A stretch of 64,000 nucleotides of DNA from NCBI RefSeq assembly GCF_013386585.1, contig NZ_JACARO010000020.1:62001-126000 (forward strand), in the 5' to 3' direction. This document shows positions 43,593 through 52,589 of the stretch, piece after piece. How positions within the stretch are numbered: the first letter of the stretch is position 1; each line of letters opens with the position of its first letter. This DNA is from Pseudomonas sp. P7548 (GTDB lineage: Bacteria; Pseudomonadota; Gammaproteobacteria; Pseudomonadales; Pseudomonadaceae). Below the pieces are notes generated by a model. That model saw nothing but the letters and a program-made list of their open reading frames with translations. It made no database searches and was not told where the DNA came from. The position numbers and the translations under genes were made by a program.

Positions 43593-43827
43593 TGTCTGTA
43601 CTCCTGTCGCCAATTCTCGACAAAACATACCCGGTACTTACCTGAATACAGGCGAGCGAAAGCATGCCGAGCCGCGGACTTCGCGATCGGTTTAAATAAG
43701 AGTTTCGATAACTTCTACAGGGCCCGCTTAGTGCGCGTTAGTTATTCGGCGCGCAGCGGGCTACTACTGGATGTATTCATGAAAGAACTCCAGGTTATAG
43801 ATAAGAAAGTTGCTGTTTCCAGCCGGT

Positions 43828-44121
43828 TTAAGCTGCGCGAGTGCTCATGTACAGATCGAGCATCAGGCTAGCTTGAACCAGTCTGGAAACGATCGGTCTC
43901 TGCGGGTCTTGAGGGTCGGCGTGATCCCAGTGCTGCAGCAGTTGGCCGCTGGCAGGGCAGATACGCCAGTGCGCCAGCGGAGGAGCCGGGCGCACTTGGG
44001 GGGAGGGTGCAGCAAAGGTCGAGCGGGTAGGGGAAAAGCCTACGGGCTCGCGGCACAGCTTGGCGCGCAGGGCTGCGGCTAGCGTACGAATATCCGGCAA
44101 AACAATGAGTTGAAAGGTCAT
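43828..44121 (-). CDS. hypothetical protein, 97 residues
   Basis: A 97-residue basic protein with no known domain, starting MTFQLIVLPDIRTLAAALRAKL and having PPLAHWRICPASGQLLQHWDHADPQDPQ. GAGGTG stands six bases before the ATG at 44121, which is the main reason to accept it. Codon use is ordinary for this region. It sits alone between the mgtA upstream region and a LysE gene. Confidence 0.55.
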   Translation of the reverse strand: MTFQLIVLPDIRTLAAALRAKLCREPVGFSPTRSTFAAPSPQVRPAPPLAHWRICPASGQLLQHWDHADPQDPQRPIVSRLVQASLMLDLYMSTRAA

Positions 44122-44439
44122 AACACACCTCGGGACCGGACGGGCGACCGGTGAGGCAGTTACGGTGGAGCATCAAGCTCTAGCGCAGCTTACCGGACCT
44201 GGAAGGCGAGTCCTGTCATATTCTGGGTTTGGCGCCCGAAGCCCGCAGAGGCGGTGCTCGGACAGCGACTAGATACTGTGTCCATTGGCTTCTTTTGTGA
44301 GGTTTAAAAAAGGCCCCAGTTGCGGGCACGGGCAATCTACTCAGACGGTTACAAAATGTCAACGCATGATTAATTAAATTAACCCATGTTCAGAGTTCAT
44401 TCAGACAAAGGGCACGGATAAGTTGCATGCCCGATAGAG
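44122..44439. other. intergenic stretch without a recognised gene
   Basis: About 318 bases between the hypothetical gene start and the LysE gene end. The right part (from about 44340) is AT-rich. I see no coding frame with a ribosome site and no strong hairpin. Confidence 0.5.
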
Positions 44440-45051
44440 TTATATACCCAGCGCGGCCAATATCGCCAAGTACAGTAATACCAACCCGCAGGCGCCATAA
44501 CTGATGCGTTGCCACAGGGGCGACGCCGTGTTGCGCAATACATTCACCAACCCGGCAATCAAAAAACACGACAGCACCGACGCCAGCATGAAACCGGCAA
44601 AAAACATCAGCGTCTGCCCATGGCTGGGCGTGGCGCCGACAATGCCGGACAACGCACTGCCGAGCGCGCCCCAATACACAATGTTCTTCGGGTTAGCGAG
44701 GGAGATAGCGGCACCCACCGCCAGCGCATTCTGCCCTGAGCGGGCGGGTGCGCTGTCGGCGGCGGGCAAGTGCCATGCGTCGATCAGGCTGCGCAGCCCC
44801 AGCCAGGCGAGGTACAGCGCGCACACCACGGTCAGTGGCACGCGCACCGCATCATGCTGGATCAGCAACGCGATGCCGGTCAGGCCAATCACCGCCCATA
44901 CGGCGTCGCCTACCAGCGAGCCAATCTGCACCAGCAATGCCGGGGTAAAACCGTGGAGCAAGCCCCGGCGCAGCGTCTCTGCCAGCACCGCGCCGGGTGA
45001 GAGGCAAAACACAAAACCAAAGACCAATGCGTAGAAAAAGATCGTCAACAT
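44440..45051 (-). CDS. LysE family exporter
   Basis: A 203-residue inner membrane protein with about six hydrophobic segments. The family block FVFCLSPGAVLAETLRRGLLHGF is at residues 13-35, and AISLANPKNIVYWGALGSAL follows near residue 114. It exports an amino acid or related compound. It lies 74 bases after the AraC-type gene on the same strand, so the regulator probably controls it. The start MLTIFFYALVFG is a typical N-terminus. Confidence 0.88.
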   Translation of the reverse strand: MLTIFFYALVFGFVFCLSPGAVLAETLRRGLLHGFTPALLVQIGSLVGDAVWAVIGLTGIALLIQHDAVRVPLTVVCALYLAWLGLRSLIDAWHLPAADSAPARSGQNALAVGAAISLANPKNIVYWGALGSALSGIVGATPSHGQTLMFFAGFMLASVLSCFLIAGLVNVLRNTASPLWQRISYGACGLVLLYLAILAALGI

Positions 45052-45125
45052 GCCTGCTTTCCTTCAAGGGATGGCGGGCAGTGTGAAGAGGGCGCGGGCG
45101 GCTGTATTGGACCAGATTGCACGGT

Positions 45126-45917
45126 TCAACGTTTGAGCACGGCTTGATAGCGCCCAGGCGTGATGCCGTAGGCGGCACGGAAGTGCCGGTTGAGGTGGCT
45201 CTGGTCGGCAAAGCCCAGGTCATGGGCCACGTCGCTCGCGGCGGCGCCGTTGCGCAGCAGGCCTTTGGCGCGTCGAGTACGCAACTGCATCGCCCATTGC
45301 CGTGGGCTCAAGCCGGTTTCTTTCTGGAAAGCGCGCAGCAGGTGGAATTTGGATAAGCCGAGTTCATCGCCCAAGTGGTCCAGGGGCAGCGATTGATGCA
45401 ACTGCTCGGCGAGCAACGCCTGGGCGCGGCGGATCAGGTTCTTACCGGGCGCCGTGCTGCCTGGTACACGCACACCGCTGACCGCGACCACTTCACCCAA
45501 CAGCAGCACTAGGGCTTCTTCATTCAACTCACGAACCAGTGGGTCGCGGCTCAAGGCGCCTTGCACCGCTGAGGCAAGACGCTGCGCCAGTTGCGGTTGG
45601 AAACACAGCGAGCGATCGAACTCCAAGTGCACCAAGCCAAGATCGGCCGCCAGCTGATCTGCCGGGGCATACAGGCTGACAAATTGCCAAGGCGCGCCCT
45701 CGGCCGCGCCACCGCCCTGAATCTGTCCTGGGTTGTACAAGGTGATGGTGCCCGGGCCGGCCTCAAACTCACGACGGTCGAGCCAGACCTTTTCCTCGCC
45801 CACCATGTTCACGCCGATCACGCACTCATCGTGGCTGTGTCGCGCAAAGGACAGGCCGGTGCACGTGGTGCTGGTGACTTCGTAGTTGCCCAGCCAGGCG
45901 TGTTGCATGGCGCTCAT
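45126..45917 (-). CDS. AraC family transcriptional regulator with cupin sensor
   Basis: A 263-residue regulator. The N-terminal cupin-like AraC_binding domain runs from residue about 15 to 85 (CTGLSFARHSHDECVIGVNMVGEEKVWLDRREFEAGPGTITLYNPG), and the C-terminal AraC helix-turn-helix pair covers about 165-260 (LDHLGDELGLSKFHLLRAFQKETGLSPRQW and DVAHDLGFADQSHLNRHFRAAYG). This architecture commonly controls LysE-type exporter genes in Pseudomonas, and the LysE gene is the next one downstream. Start MSAMQHAWLGNY at 45917. Confidence 0.9.
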   Translation of the reverse strand: MSAMQHAWLGNYEVTSTTCTGLSFARHSHDECVIGVNMVGEEKVWLDRREFEAGPGTITLYNPGQIQGGGAAEGAPWQFVSLYAPADQLAADLGLVHLEFDRSLCFQPQLAQRLASAVQGALSRDPLVRELNEEALVLLLGEVVAVSGVRVPGSTAPGKNLIRRAQALLAEQLHQSLPLDHLGDELGLSKFHLLRAFQKETGLSPRQWAMQLRTRRAKGLLRNGAAASDVAHDLGFADQSHLNRHFRAAYGITPGRYQAVLKR

Positions 45918-45953
45918 CGTGTCGGCTCGAGGCAGAATGAACGCCGAGCATAA

Positions 45954-47237
45954 CTAAATACTCAGGCGCAACGCGAGCGCAGCAAGGGTGATCAACAGCA
46001 CTGGCAAGGTCAGCACTATCCCGACTTTAAAGTAGTAGCCCCAGGTAATGTTGATGCCCTTGCGCGCCAGGATATGCAGCCACAGCAGGGTGGCCAGGCT
46101 GCCGATCGGCGTAATCTTGGGCCCCAGGTCGCTGCCGATGACGTTGGCGTAGATCATGGCGTCCTTGACCACGCCTACCGCATGGCTGGCTTCGATGGAC
46201 AGGGCGCCGATCAACACCGTCGGCAGGTTGTTCATCACCGAGGACAGCAGCGCCGTCAGCATCCCGGTGCCCAGCGCGGCACCCCACACGCCATAACCGG
46301 CGAAGTTGTCGAGCCAGGTGGCCAGGTAAGTCGTCAGGCCGGCATTGCGCAGGCCATAGACCACCAGGTACATGCCCAGGGAAAAGATCACGATCTGCCA
46401 AGGCGCTTCCTTGAGCACCTTGCGCGTGGAAATCTTGTGACCCTTGGCGGCGATCACCAACAGCAACACTGCACAGGCGGCCGAGATGGCGCTGATGGGA
46501 ATGCCCAAGGGTTCCAACGCAAAACAGCCCACCAGCAGGATGCCCAGCACCCACCAGCCGGCACGAAACGTGGCGCGGTCATGGATCGCATTGGCGGGGT
46601 CATCCAGGTCCGCAGGGTCGTAGGTGGCGGGGATGTCACGGCGGAAGAACCACAGCAGCACCGCCAAGGTGGCGGCGACGCTGACGACGTTCACCGGCAC
46701 CATCACGGCGGCGTACTCGTTGAAGCCGATCTTGAAGTAGTCGGCCGAGACGATATTGACCAGGTTCGACACCACCAGCGGCAGGCTGGCCGTGTCGGCG
46801 ATAAACCCTGCGCCCATGACGAACGCCAAGGTGGCGGCCGGCGAAAAACGCAGCGCCAGCAGCATCGACATCACGATAGGCGTGAGGATCAACGCCGCTC
46901 CGTCATTGGCAAACAACGCCGACACCAGCGCGCCCAGCAGCACCATGTAGGCAAACAGCCGCCGACCGCGCCCACGCCCCCAGCGCGCCACATGCAGGGC
47001 GGCCCAGGCAAAGAAGCCGGCTTCGTCGAGCAACAGGCTGATGACGATCAGCGCGACAAACGTACCGGTGGCATTCCAGATGATGTGCCACACCACCGGG
47101 ATGTCCGCCAGGCTGATCACTCCGCAGGCCAAGGCCAGGATGGCGCCCATCGTCGCGCTCCACCCGACGCCCAACCCCTTGGGCTGCCAGATGACCAATA
47201 CGATGGTGAGTAGAAAGATGCCAACGGCTACGAGCAT
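45954..47237 (-). CDS. arsB: arsenite efflux protein ArsB
   Basis: A 427-residue inner membrane pump for arsenite and antimonite. The protein follows E. coli ArsB (429 residues) almost end to end in recalled blocks: [28 protein letters not shown] (residues 8 on), [45 protein letters not shown], and [30 protein letters not shown] near the end. No arsR, arsC or arsH lies beside it, which is unusual; it may be constitutive or controlled elsewhere. The next gene upstream is divergent. Confidence 0.93.
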   Translation of the reverse strand: MLVAVGIFLLTIVLVIWQPKGLGVGWSATMGAILALACGVISLADIPVVWHIIWNATGTFVALIVISLLLDEAGFFAWAALHVARWGRGRGRRLFAYMVLLGALVSALFANDGAALILTPIVMSMLLALRFSPAATLAFVMGAGFIADTASLPLVVSNLVNIVSADYFKIGFNEYAAVMVPVNVVSVAATLAVLLWFFRRDIPATYDPADLDDPANAIHDRATFRAGWWVLGILLVGCFALEPLGIPISAISAACAVLLLVIAAKGHKISTRKVLKEAPWQIVIFSLGMYLVVYGLRNAGLTTYLATWLDNFAGYGVWGAALGTGMLTALLSSVMNNLPTVLIGALSIEASHAVGVVKDAMIYANVIGSDLGPKITPIGSLATLLWLHILARKGINITWGYYFKVGIVLTLPVLLITLAALALRLSI

Positions 47238-47377
47238 TGAATGTCCCCGGGAAGGATGAAATCGCGTAAGGATTGACCTATGGCATGGCTTTTTAATTCA
47301 GCGACAAGTGCCTGAAATTAAAATGAAACACGACTGTCCTAAAGTGCCCGACCATTGGTGATAAAGGAAGTAACCGC

Positions 47378-47593
47378 GTGACCCGTGCCACTCGCAACCT
47401 GCGCAAGACCCTCGATTCCGTCGCGGACAATAACGAAACCGCGGCGTTTGACCTGATGCGCGCCGTCGAAAAACTCGGCGATGAGGTGCTGCGTCAGCGC
47501 CTGCTCAATACCATTCACCGGCTCAACCAGGACGCCTACGAGCTGCGCGAAGCCCGCGACGCGGTGGAGCAGGTGTCGGTCAAGCTCGCCTGA
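47378..47593 (+). CDS. small helical hypothetical protein, 71 residues
   Basis: A 71-residue, highly charged and helical protein (TRATRNLRKTLDSVADNNETAAFDLMRAVEKLGDEVLRQRLLNTIHRL). The GTG at 47378 follows AAAGGAAG, a strong ribosome site, with good spacing. No membrane segment or known motif. It may be a small dimerising or protein-binding helix pair. The coding frame has the region's usual GC3. Confidence 0.7.
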   Translation: MTRATRNLRKTLDSVADNNETAAFDLMRAVEKLGDEVLRQRLLNTIHRLNQDAYELREARDAVEQVSVKLA

Positions 47594-47663
47594 GCACGAT
47601 CGTTCAAGACAAGCCTTTTTTGCACTGGCATGCTTGTCGACTGTTTGTCGATGAGCCGTTTCC

Positions 47664-48359
47664 ATGCCTGCTGCCGTCCCTTTTAACGCCTTTGCTCGTG
47701 GCGCTATCGCCGTCATCCCGCTATCCCTGGCCTGCGCGCCGTGGGGACTGCTGGCCGGCTCCATGGCCATCGATGCGCAATTCAGCCCGCTCGAAGCCCA
47801 GGGGCTCTCCGCCATCGTGTTTGCCGGCGCCGCGCAATTGGTGGCCATCGGCATGGTCAAGAGCGGCGCCAGCCTGATTTCCATTGTGCTGACCACATTG
47901 CTGCTGACCTCCCAACATTTGCTCTACGGCATGCACATGCGCCCCACATTATCGGCGCTCAACACCCGCTGGCGCATGAGCCTGGGCTTTTTGCTGACCG
48001 ATGAATTCTTTGCACTGGTCAACCACTATGACCGCGAGACCTTCAACCGCTGGTATGCACTGGGTGTAGGCCTGACGTTCTACATCGCCTGGAACCTCTT
48101 CACCCTGGCGGGCATTGTGCTCGGCAAAAGCATCCCAGGGCTTGATCAACTGGGGCTGGAGTTCTCGATTGCCGCGACGTTCATCGCCTTGATTACGCCG
48201 GTGGTGCGTGACGTGCCGACGGTGGTGTGCGTGGCCGTGTCGCTGCTGTTTTCGGTGTGGCTGAGTTACCTGCACTGGGAGTCGGCCGTGGTGGTGTCCG
48301 GGGTGTTGGGGATGAGCGCGGGCTATGCCTGCAAGCGGCTGGGAGTCGGGCAGCAATGA
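47664..48359 (+). CDS. azlC: branched-chain amino-acid exporter large subunit (AzlC)
   Basis: A 231-residue AzlC family membrane protein. Several hydrophobic segments and the family block FARGAIAVIPLSLACAPWGLLAGSMAIDAQFSPLEAQGLSAIVFAGAAQLVAIGMVK (residues 9 on) are present. AzlC with AzlD exports branched-chain amino acids or analogues. The start MPAAVPFNAFARG is family-like. The gene overlaps azlD by ATGA. Confidence 0.92.
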   Translation: MPAAVPFNAFARGAIAVIPLSLACAPWGLLAGSMAIDAQFSPLEAQGLSAIVFAGAAQLVAIGMVKSGASLISIVLTTLLLTSQHLLYGMHMRPTLSALNTRWRMSLGFLLTDEFFALVNHYDRETFNRWYALGVGLTFYIAWNLFTLAGIVLGKSIPGLDQLGLEFSIAATFIALITPVVRDVPTVVCVAVSLLFSVWLSYLHWESAVVVSGVLGMSAGYACKRLGVGQQ

Positions 48360-48667
48360 TCTACTTCATGATCGTGGCCATGGGCCTGGTGGTATTTTTC
48401 AACCGTTACCTGTTTATCGAGCCGCGCCTGCCGGTGCGCCTCAACCGTGGCGCGCGGGAGTTTCTCGGGTTCGCCGTGCCGGGCATGCTGACGGCGATTT
48501 GCGGGCCGATCATTTTCCTGGCCGACCATAAGCTCAATCTGAGCCCGGCCAATCCTTACCTGCTGGCGGGCATCAGTGCCGTGGCGCTGATGTTCTGGAC
48601 GCGCAGCGTGCTGATTACGGTGTTGCTGAGCATGGCGTTGTTCTACCTGTTTCGCTGGTGGCTCTGA
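48356..48667 (+). CDS. azlD: branched-chain amino-acid exporter small subunit (AzlD)
   Basis: A 103-residue AzlD family membrane protein with four short hydrophobic segments: IYFMIVAMGLVVFFNRYLFI, then FLGFAVPGMLTAICGPIIFL and LLAGISAVALMFWTRSVLITVLLSMALFYLF. Its ATG overlaps the azlC stop (ATGA), the sign of a coupled pair. It forms the exporter with AzlC. A longer frame from 48227 lies inside azlC and is not the gene. Confidence 0.92.
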   Translation: MIYFMIVAMGLVVFFNRYLFIEPRLPVRLNRGAREFLGFAVPGMLTAICGPIIFLADHKLNLSPANPYLLAGISAVALMFWTRSVLITVLLSMALFYLFRWWL

Positions 48668-48678
48668 ACCGCAGGCGA

Positions 48679-48702
48679 AAAAAAGCCCGCGGGAGAGCGG
48701 GC
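48679..48702 (-). terminator. hairpin terminator for the small membrane protein gene
   Basis: GCCCGC-GGGAGA-GCGGGC with an A run to its left, so the T run is on the minus strand after the hairpin. It may end the azlCD transcript as well. Confidence 0.75.
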
Positions 48703-48823
48703 AGAAGGGAGACTTCTTAAAAATGAGCCTGCCGACTATAGGCGGGCCGTTCTCCCTTCACAGTGAAACTAAATTCATTCAGCCGACAGCGTTGCAGCCT
48801 CACGCGGAGGCTGCCGGGTCACA

Positions 48824-49039
48824 TCAGCTCTTGGCGTTGAGCTTGCGCAGTTCTTCATAGGTAGCGGACTGTACAAACCAGAACCCGGACACGATGCACC
48901 AAGTCAGGGTGCCACCGATCAGGATGGCGAGGCCCGACAGGAAACTCGAACTGAACATTGCCACCAGGCCGATCAGCCAAAGGAAGGCCAGTGCGATGTA
49001 CAGAACGGAGTTGTTAACGCTGATGACGAAATCTTTCAT
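48824..49039 (-). CDS. 71-residue two-pass membrane protein
   Basis: A small protein with two hydrophobic segments: SVLYIALAFLWLIGLVAMFSS and LAILIGGTLTWCIVSGFWFV, then a charged tail YEELRKLNAKS. ATG 49039 has AAGGAAG just upstream, so I take it over the frame from 49099. The type is a small inner membrane protein of unknown role, of a kind common in Pseudomonas. Confidence 0.72.
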   Translation of the reverse strand: MKDFVISVNNSVLYIALAFLWLIGLVAMFSSSFLSGLAILIGGTLTWCIVSGFWFVQSATYEELRKLNAKS

Positions 49040-49205
49040 GACGCTTCCTTGTAGAGGGTTTCCCGTTGATCTCCTCAGTGAGATCAACGCTGGCATCATA
49101 ATGCCATGTCATCACGCGTACCACCTTTGGCGCAGGGGCTTAGCCATGGATGGCTCCAGGCAAGGTTAATGGTAGAGTCGCGTTTTTTTCCAAGGAAGCG
49201 ATGGC

Positions 49206-49559
49206 ATGCACAAGCTGGTGATTGGCGCGTTGGTGGTGGCAGCACTGTCCGGTTGCGCGGGCTCGAAGATGAAAGACGCGCGGGCTGGCACGCCCTACAA
49301 GACCCTGGCGTCGGACAAGGCCCCTCTGGTGGTTGCCCAATGCGTGCAGTTCGGTTGGCAGGATGAAACGGTGTTCGGCGTCGACGCCGGCGGGTTCAAG
49401 GAGCCAATAGAGGCGGGTGGTTTTACCGTCTACACCACCGGTGGCGATTATTTCGTCGACGTGCGCAGCGCCGGTGCCGGCTCCACGGTCAATTACTTTG
49501 CAGCCGAGACCAGCATGGTCGCCCAACGTCGCTTGGCGGCCCTCGCAACTTGCCTGTAA
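49206..49559 (+). CDS. small lipoprotein, 117 residues
   Basis: A lipoprotein with signal peptide MHKLVIGALVVAALSGC; the lipobox is LSGC with Cys17, and the mature part begins AGSKMKDARAGTPYKTL. The C-terminal half (GGDYFVDVRSAGAGSTVNYFAAETSMVAQRRL) is beta-rich. After the lipidated Cys comes Ala at +2, so it would be sorted to the outer membrane. ATG 49206 has AAGGAAG upstream. Function unknown. Confidence 0.82.
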   Translation: MHKLVIGALVVAALSGCAGSKMKDARAGTPYKTLASDKAPLVVAQCVQFGWQDETVFGVDAGGFKEPIEAGGFTVYTTGGDYFVDVRSAGAGSTVNYFAAETSMVAQRRLAALATCL

Positions 49560-49698
49560 TCCTTTGCCTTAGTCATATTCGGAAAAACCCGGCGGGACAG
49601 CCGCCGGACATTGGCCTATCATTCTCCCGCTCGCTCGACGTGATGGCTCTTTACCAGTACACGGACGTCGAGGCCGAAACGTCGGGCGGGCCTCCTCC

Positions 49699-51336
49699 TT
49701 ATTCCCTTTGTTCCAGACGCCACCCCTCGGCGTGCCACGCCAACACGTGGGTCGGCTTGATCGCCTGCATGAACGCTTCATCGTGGGAAACCACCAGCAT
49801 CGCCCCGCAAAATCCCTGCAACGCCTGTTCAAAAGCCCGCACCGATTCCAGGTCCAGGTGGTTGGTGGGTTCGTCAAGCAACAACAGCTGCGCAGGCACT
49901 TCACGCCACAAGGCAATGGCCATGGCTGCCTTCAAGCGCTCGCCGCCGCTCAATTGGCCGCACGGTTGGGTCACACGCGTGGCATCCAGTTGCAGCAAGG
50001 CCAGGCGTGTGCGCAGTTCGCCCTCAGCCAAGGGCGTGTCGAGCAGGTTGAGTTGCTCAAGGACACTGCGCTGATCGTCCAATAGCGCCAGGTGCTGATC
50101 GATATACGCACTTGAAACCTGCACGGCACATTCGCCACTGACAGCCTGCCAATGGCCCGCGAGCACTTTGAGCAGCGTGGACTTGCCACACCCGTTCGGC
50201 CCCTGGATGGCAACACGTACTGGCCCGGCGACGTTAAGCGTGACGTAGCTCGCAGGCGACTGCGGATTCAGCCACGGCAGTTGCGCGTTCTCCAGGGTCA
50301 GTACGCTACGGCCGTTGGGCAGTGTCGAGCCGGGCAGGGCCAACAGCGTAGGCGTTTCATCGATCACCCGTTCATAGGCCTGACGCACCTGGGCATCGAG
50401 CTGGTTTTTGTGGGCGTGATGGGCGCTGCGCACGGTGCTGACAATTTCCGTGGCGGCACCTTTCCAGCGAGCCTTGGTAAACCGGTCGACGTTGGAGGTC
50501 TCCGCATGTTTGCGTGAACGCGCGGCATTGCGTTGCAGGCTGTCGTGGTCTTTTTGCAGGCGCCGCCGTTCGCGGCTGCGCTCCAGGCGGGCATGCTCCA
50601 GGGCGGCGACAGCCGCGTGTTGTTCGGTATCGCGCTGCAGGCGATAGGCATCGTAGTTGCCGCCAAACACCCGGGCGCCGAGGGGCGACAGTTCAATGAT
50701 GCGTTGCAGGGTGTTCAGCAGTTGCCGGTCATGGCTGACCACCACCAATCCGCCGCGCCACGCCTGTAGCAGCCTTAGCAACCAGGTGCGCCCGGCGCTG
50801 TCGAGGTGGTTGGTGGGTTCATCCAGGATCAGCAGTTGCGGCGCGGCCAGCATTGCCCCGATCACCGCGACCCTGGCCAATTGGCCGCCGCTGAGTTGGT
50901 CGGCGGGTGTGTCGGCGTCCAGTTGTGTCAGGCCCGCCGCATCCAGCGCTGCGCGCAGGCGATCGGCAAGGTCCCAGCGGTCGTCGATCAGGTCCAGGTC
51001 AGCGGCCTGCGCTTGACCGCATGCCATGCGCTCAAGGGCCGCCAGCGTCGTGGCGGTCCCGGTGATGTTCGCGATGCTTTCGCCGGGTTGAACGGCCAGC
51101 GTCTGGGCCACGTAGGCCACCGCCGCCGTGCCCTCTACCGTGCCCGAGGAGGGCGCCAGGCGGCGGGCTATCAACTGGGCCAGGATACTTTTACCCAGGC
51201 CATTACGGCCGACAATGCCGGTGGATGTGTGATCGATTGACAGGTCAAGGTCTTCCAGCAAGGTCTCGCCATTGGCGAACTGGAAGCAAACGTGGTGCAG
51301 GGAAACGAGAGCGGGCAGCCGTTTGACGTGAGTCAT
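49699..51336 (-). CDS. ABC-F family ATPase
   Basis: A 545-residue soluble ATPase with two nucleotide-binding domains and no membrane segment. First Walker A GRNGLGKS, signature LSGGQLARV and Walker B LLILDEPTNHLDS; second GPNGCGKST, LSGGERLKA and LLLLDEPTNHLDL. The linker between them is rich in Arg and Lys (RSRERRRLQKDHDSLQRNAARSRKHA). ABC-F proteins act on ribosomes, some giving antibiotic resistance. The type here is not clear. ATG 51336 (MTHVKRLPALVSLHHVCF) has GGAGG upstream; longer frames are less likely. Confidence 0.9.
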   Translation of the reverse strand: MTHVKRLPALVSLHHVCFQFANGETLLEDLDLSIDHTSTGIVGRNGLGKSILAQLIARRLAPSSGTVEGTAAVAYVAQTLAVQPGESIANITGTATTLAALERMACGQAQAADLDLIDDRWDLADRLRAALDAAGLTQLDADTPADQLSGGQLARVAVIGAMLAAPQLLILDEPTNHLDSAGRTWLLRLLQAWRGGLVVVSHDRQLLNTLQRIIELSPLGARVFGGNYDAYRLQRDTEQHAAVAALEHARLERSRERRRLQKDHDSLQRNAARSRKHAETSNVDRFTKARWKGAATEIVSTVRSAHHAHKNQLDAQVRQAYERVIDETPTLLALPGSTLPNGRSVLTLENAQLPWLNPQSPASYVTLNVAGPVRVAIQGPNGCGKSTLLKVLAGHWQAVSGECAVQVSSAYIDQHLALLDDQRSVLEQLNLLDTPLAEGELRTRLALLQLDATRVTQPCGQLSGGERLKAAMAIALWREVPAQLLLLDEPTNHLDLESVRAFEQALQGFCGAMLVVSHDEAFMQAIKPTHVLAWHAEGWRLEQRE

Positions 51337-51460
51337 CAGCACCTCCAAAAAAATGTCCAACAGGCCAACAAGCGCGCCGTGCGACTTGTCGCAGATACAT
51401 TTTGGAAGGCTTAGTTGTTCACGTTTGCGGTCGTCCCGTGAGTCAGAAGGGAAGCAGAGG

Positions 51461-52510
51461 CTAACCCAGCTTGGCGCGCTTGGGCAAGTCGGCGGCCAGT
51501 TGCTCAAGGAACATCGCCAGAGCGACTTCCTCGGCTTTCAAACCCTTGCGCACCCGAGGCTTGGGCAGCCTGGACAATTCACCCAGGCTGAAATGCTCCA
51601 GCACGGCCGGATGGATGTAGCACTTGCGGCACACCGCAGGGGTATTGCCCAGTTGCTTGGCGACGGCCTTGACCGTGGTGACCACATGCCGTTTGGCGTC
51701 CGATTCGGGCTGCCATTCCAGTTCGCGCAGCACCGCCAGTGCGAGCGCGGTACCGGCCCAGGTGCGGTAGTCCTTGGCGGTGAAGTCTGCGCCCGTGAGC
51801 GTATGAAGGTAGGCGTTGACGTCGTGGGAACTGACGGTATGGCGCTCGCCCTGTTCATCCAGGTATTGAAAGAGGTTCTGCCCCGGCAGCTCCAGGCAGC
51901 GTTTGACCACGGTGGCCAAGCGGCGGTCTTTAACGCTGACCTGATGTTCAACGCCGCTCTTGCCGCGAAACTGGAACAGAATCTCGCTGCCCTTGATGTC
52001 CACATGGCGGTTGCGCAGGGTGGTCAGCCCATAGGATTTGTTGTCGCGGGCGTATTGGGTATTGCCGACGCGGATCAACGTGGCGTCGAGCAGCATCACC
52101 ACCGTGGCCAGGACTTTCTCGCGGGTGAAACCAGGCTCGGCGATCTGTGCTTCCAATTGCTTGCGCAGCTTGGGCAGGGCTTGTCCGAATGCCTGCAAGC
52201 GCGCGTACTTGTCACTGTCGCGTACTTCGCGCCAGCGCGCATGGTAACGGTACTGTTTGCGGCCTCGGGCGTCACGGCCGGTGGCTTGCAGGTGGCCGCG
52301 CGGGTCGGCGCAGATCCACACATCGGTATAGGCCGGCGGCACCGCCAGCGCATTGAGGCGCTGGATTTCGTCCGCGTCAGTAATACGCGTGCCTTTGGCA
52401 TCGAAGTACTGGAACTTGCCGCGCAAGGTTTTGCGACGGATACCCGGCTGGGTGTCGTCGACGTAATGCAGGTCGCGGGGCAGGTCGGCAAGCAATGCAG
52501 AGTCGGGCAT
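51461..52510 (-). CDS. DNA topoisomerase IB
   Basis: A 349-residue type IB topoisomerase of the poxvirus-like bacterial kind. N-terminal part LHYVDDTQPGIRRKTLRGKFQYFDAKG, core TLIRVGNTQYARDNKSYGLTTLRNRHVDIKG with the catalytic arginine, and the active-site tyrosine in VCRKCYIHPAV. It relaxes supercoils by a 3'-phosphotyrosine bond. ATG 52510 (MPDSALLADLPRD) has AAGGAAG on its strand; the frame from 52723 begins within modC sequence and is not preferred. Confidence 0.92.
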   Translation of the reverse strand: MPDSALLADLPRDLHYVDDTQPGIRRKTLRGKFQYFDAKGTRITDADEIQRLNALAVPPAYTDVWICADPRGHLQATGRDARGRKQYRYHARWREVRDSDKYARLQAFGQALPKLRKQLEAQIAEPGFTREKVLATVVMLLDATLIRVGNTQYARDNKSYGLTTLRNRHVDIKGSEILFQFRGKSGVEHQVSVKDRRLATVVKRCLELPGQNLFQYLDEQGERHTVSSHDVNAYLHTLTGADFTAKDYRTWAGTALALAVLRELEWQPESDAKRHVVTTVKAVAKQLGNTPAVCRKCYIHPAVLEHFSLGELSRLPKPRVRKGLKAEEVALAMFLEQLAADLPKRAKLG

Positions 52511-52589
52511 GGTGCAACTTCCTTGGCAACGGATCAGGCCGGTATGTCTGATGGACCGCACGGGTGTGCGGTCGTGCCAAAAAGCTTTG

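Noticed and set aside
43593..43827. Magnesium-sensing leader or leader peptide before mgtA
   Set aside because: No proline-rich short frame like MgtL and no clear paired structure with alternative forms was seen.
40818..43871. Long plus-strand open frame (1017 codons) opposite mgtA
   Set aside because: It is the shadow of the P-type ATPase gene; its translation is rich in His, Gln and Arg as expected from an antisense frame.
47621..47663. Longer or alternative start for azlC
   Set aside because: The ATG at 47664 gives the family-type N-terminus and no better upstream start exists.
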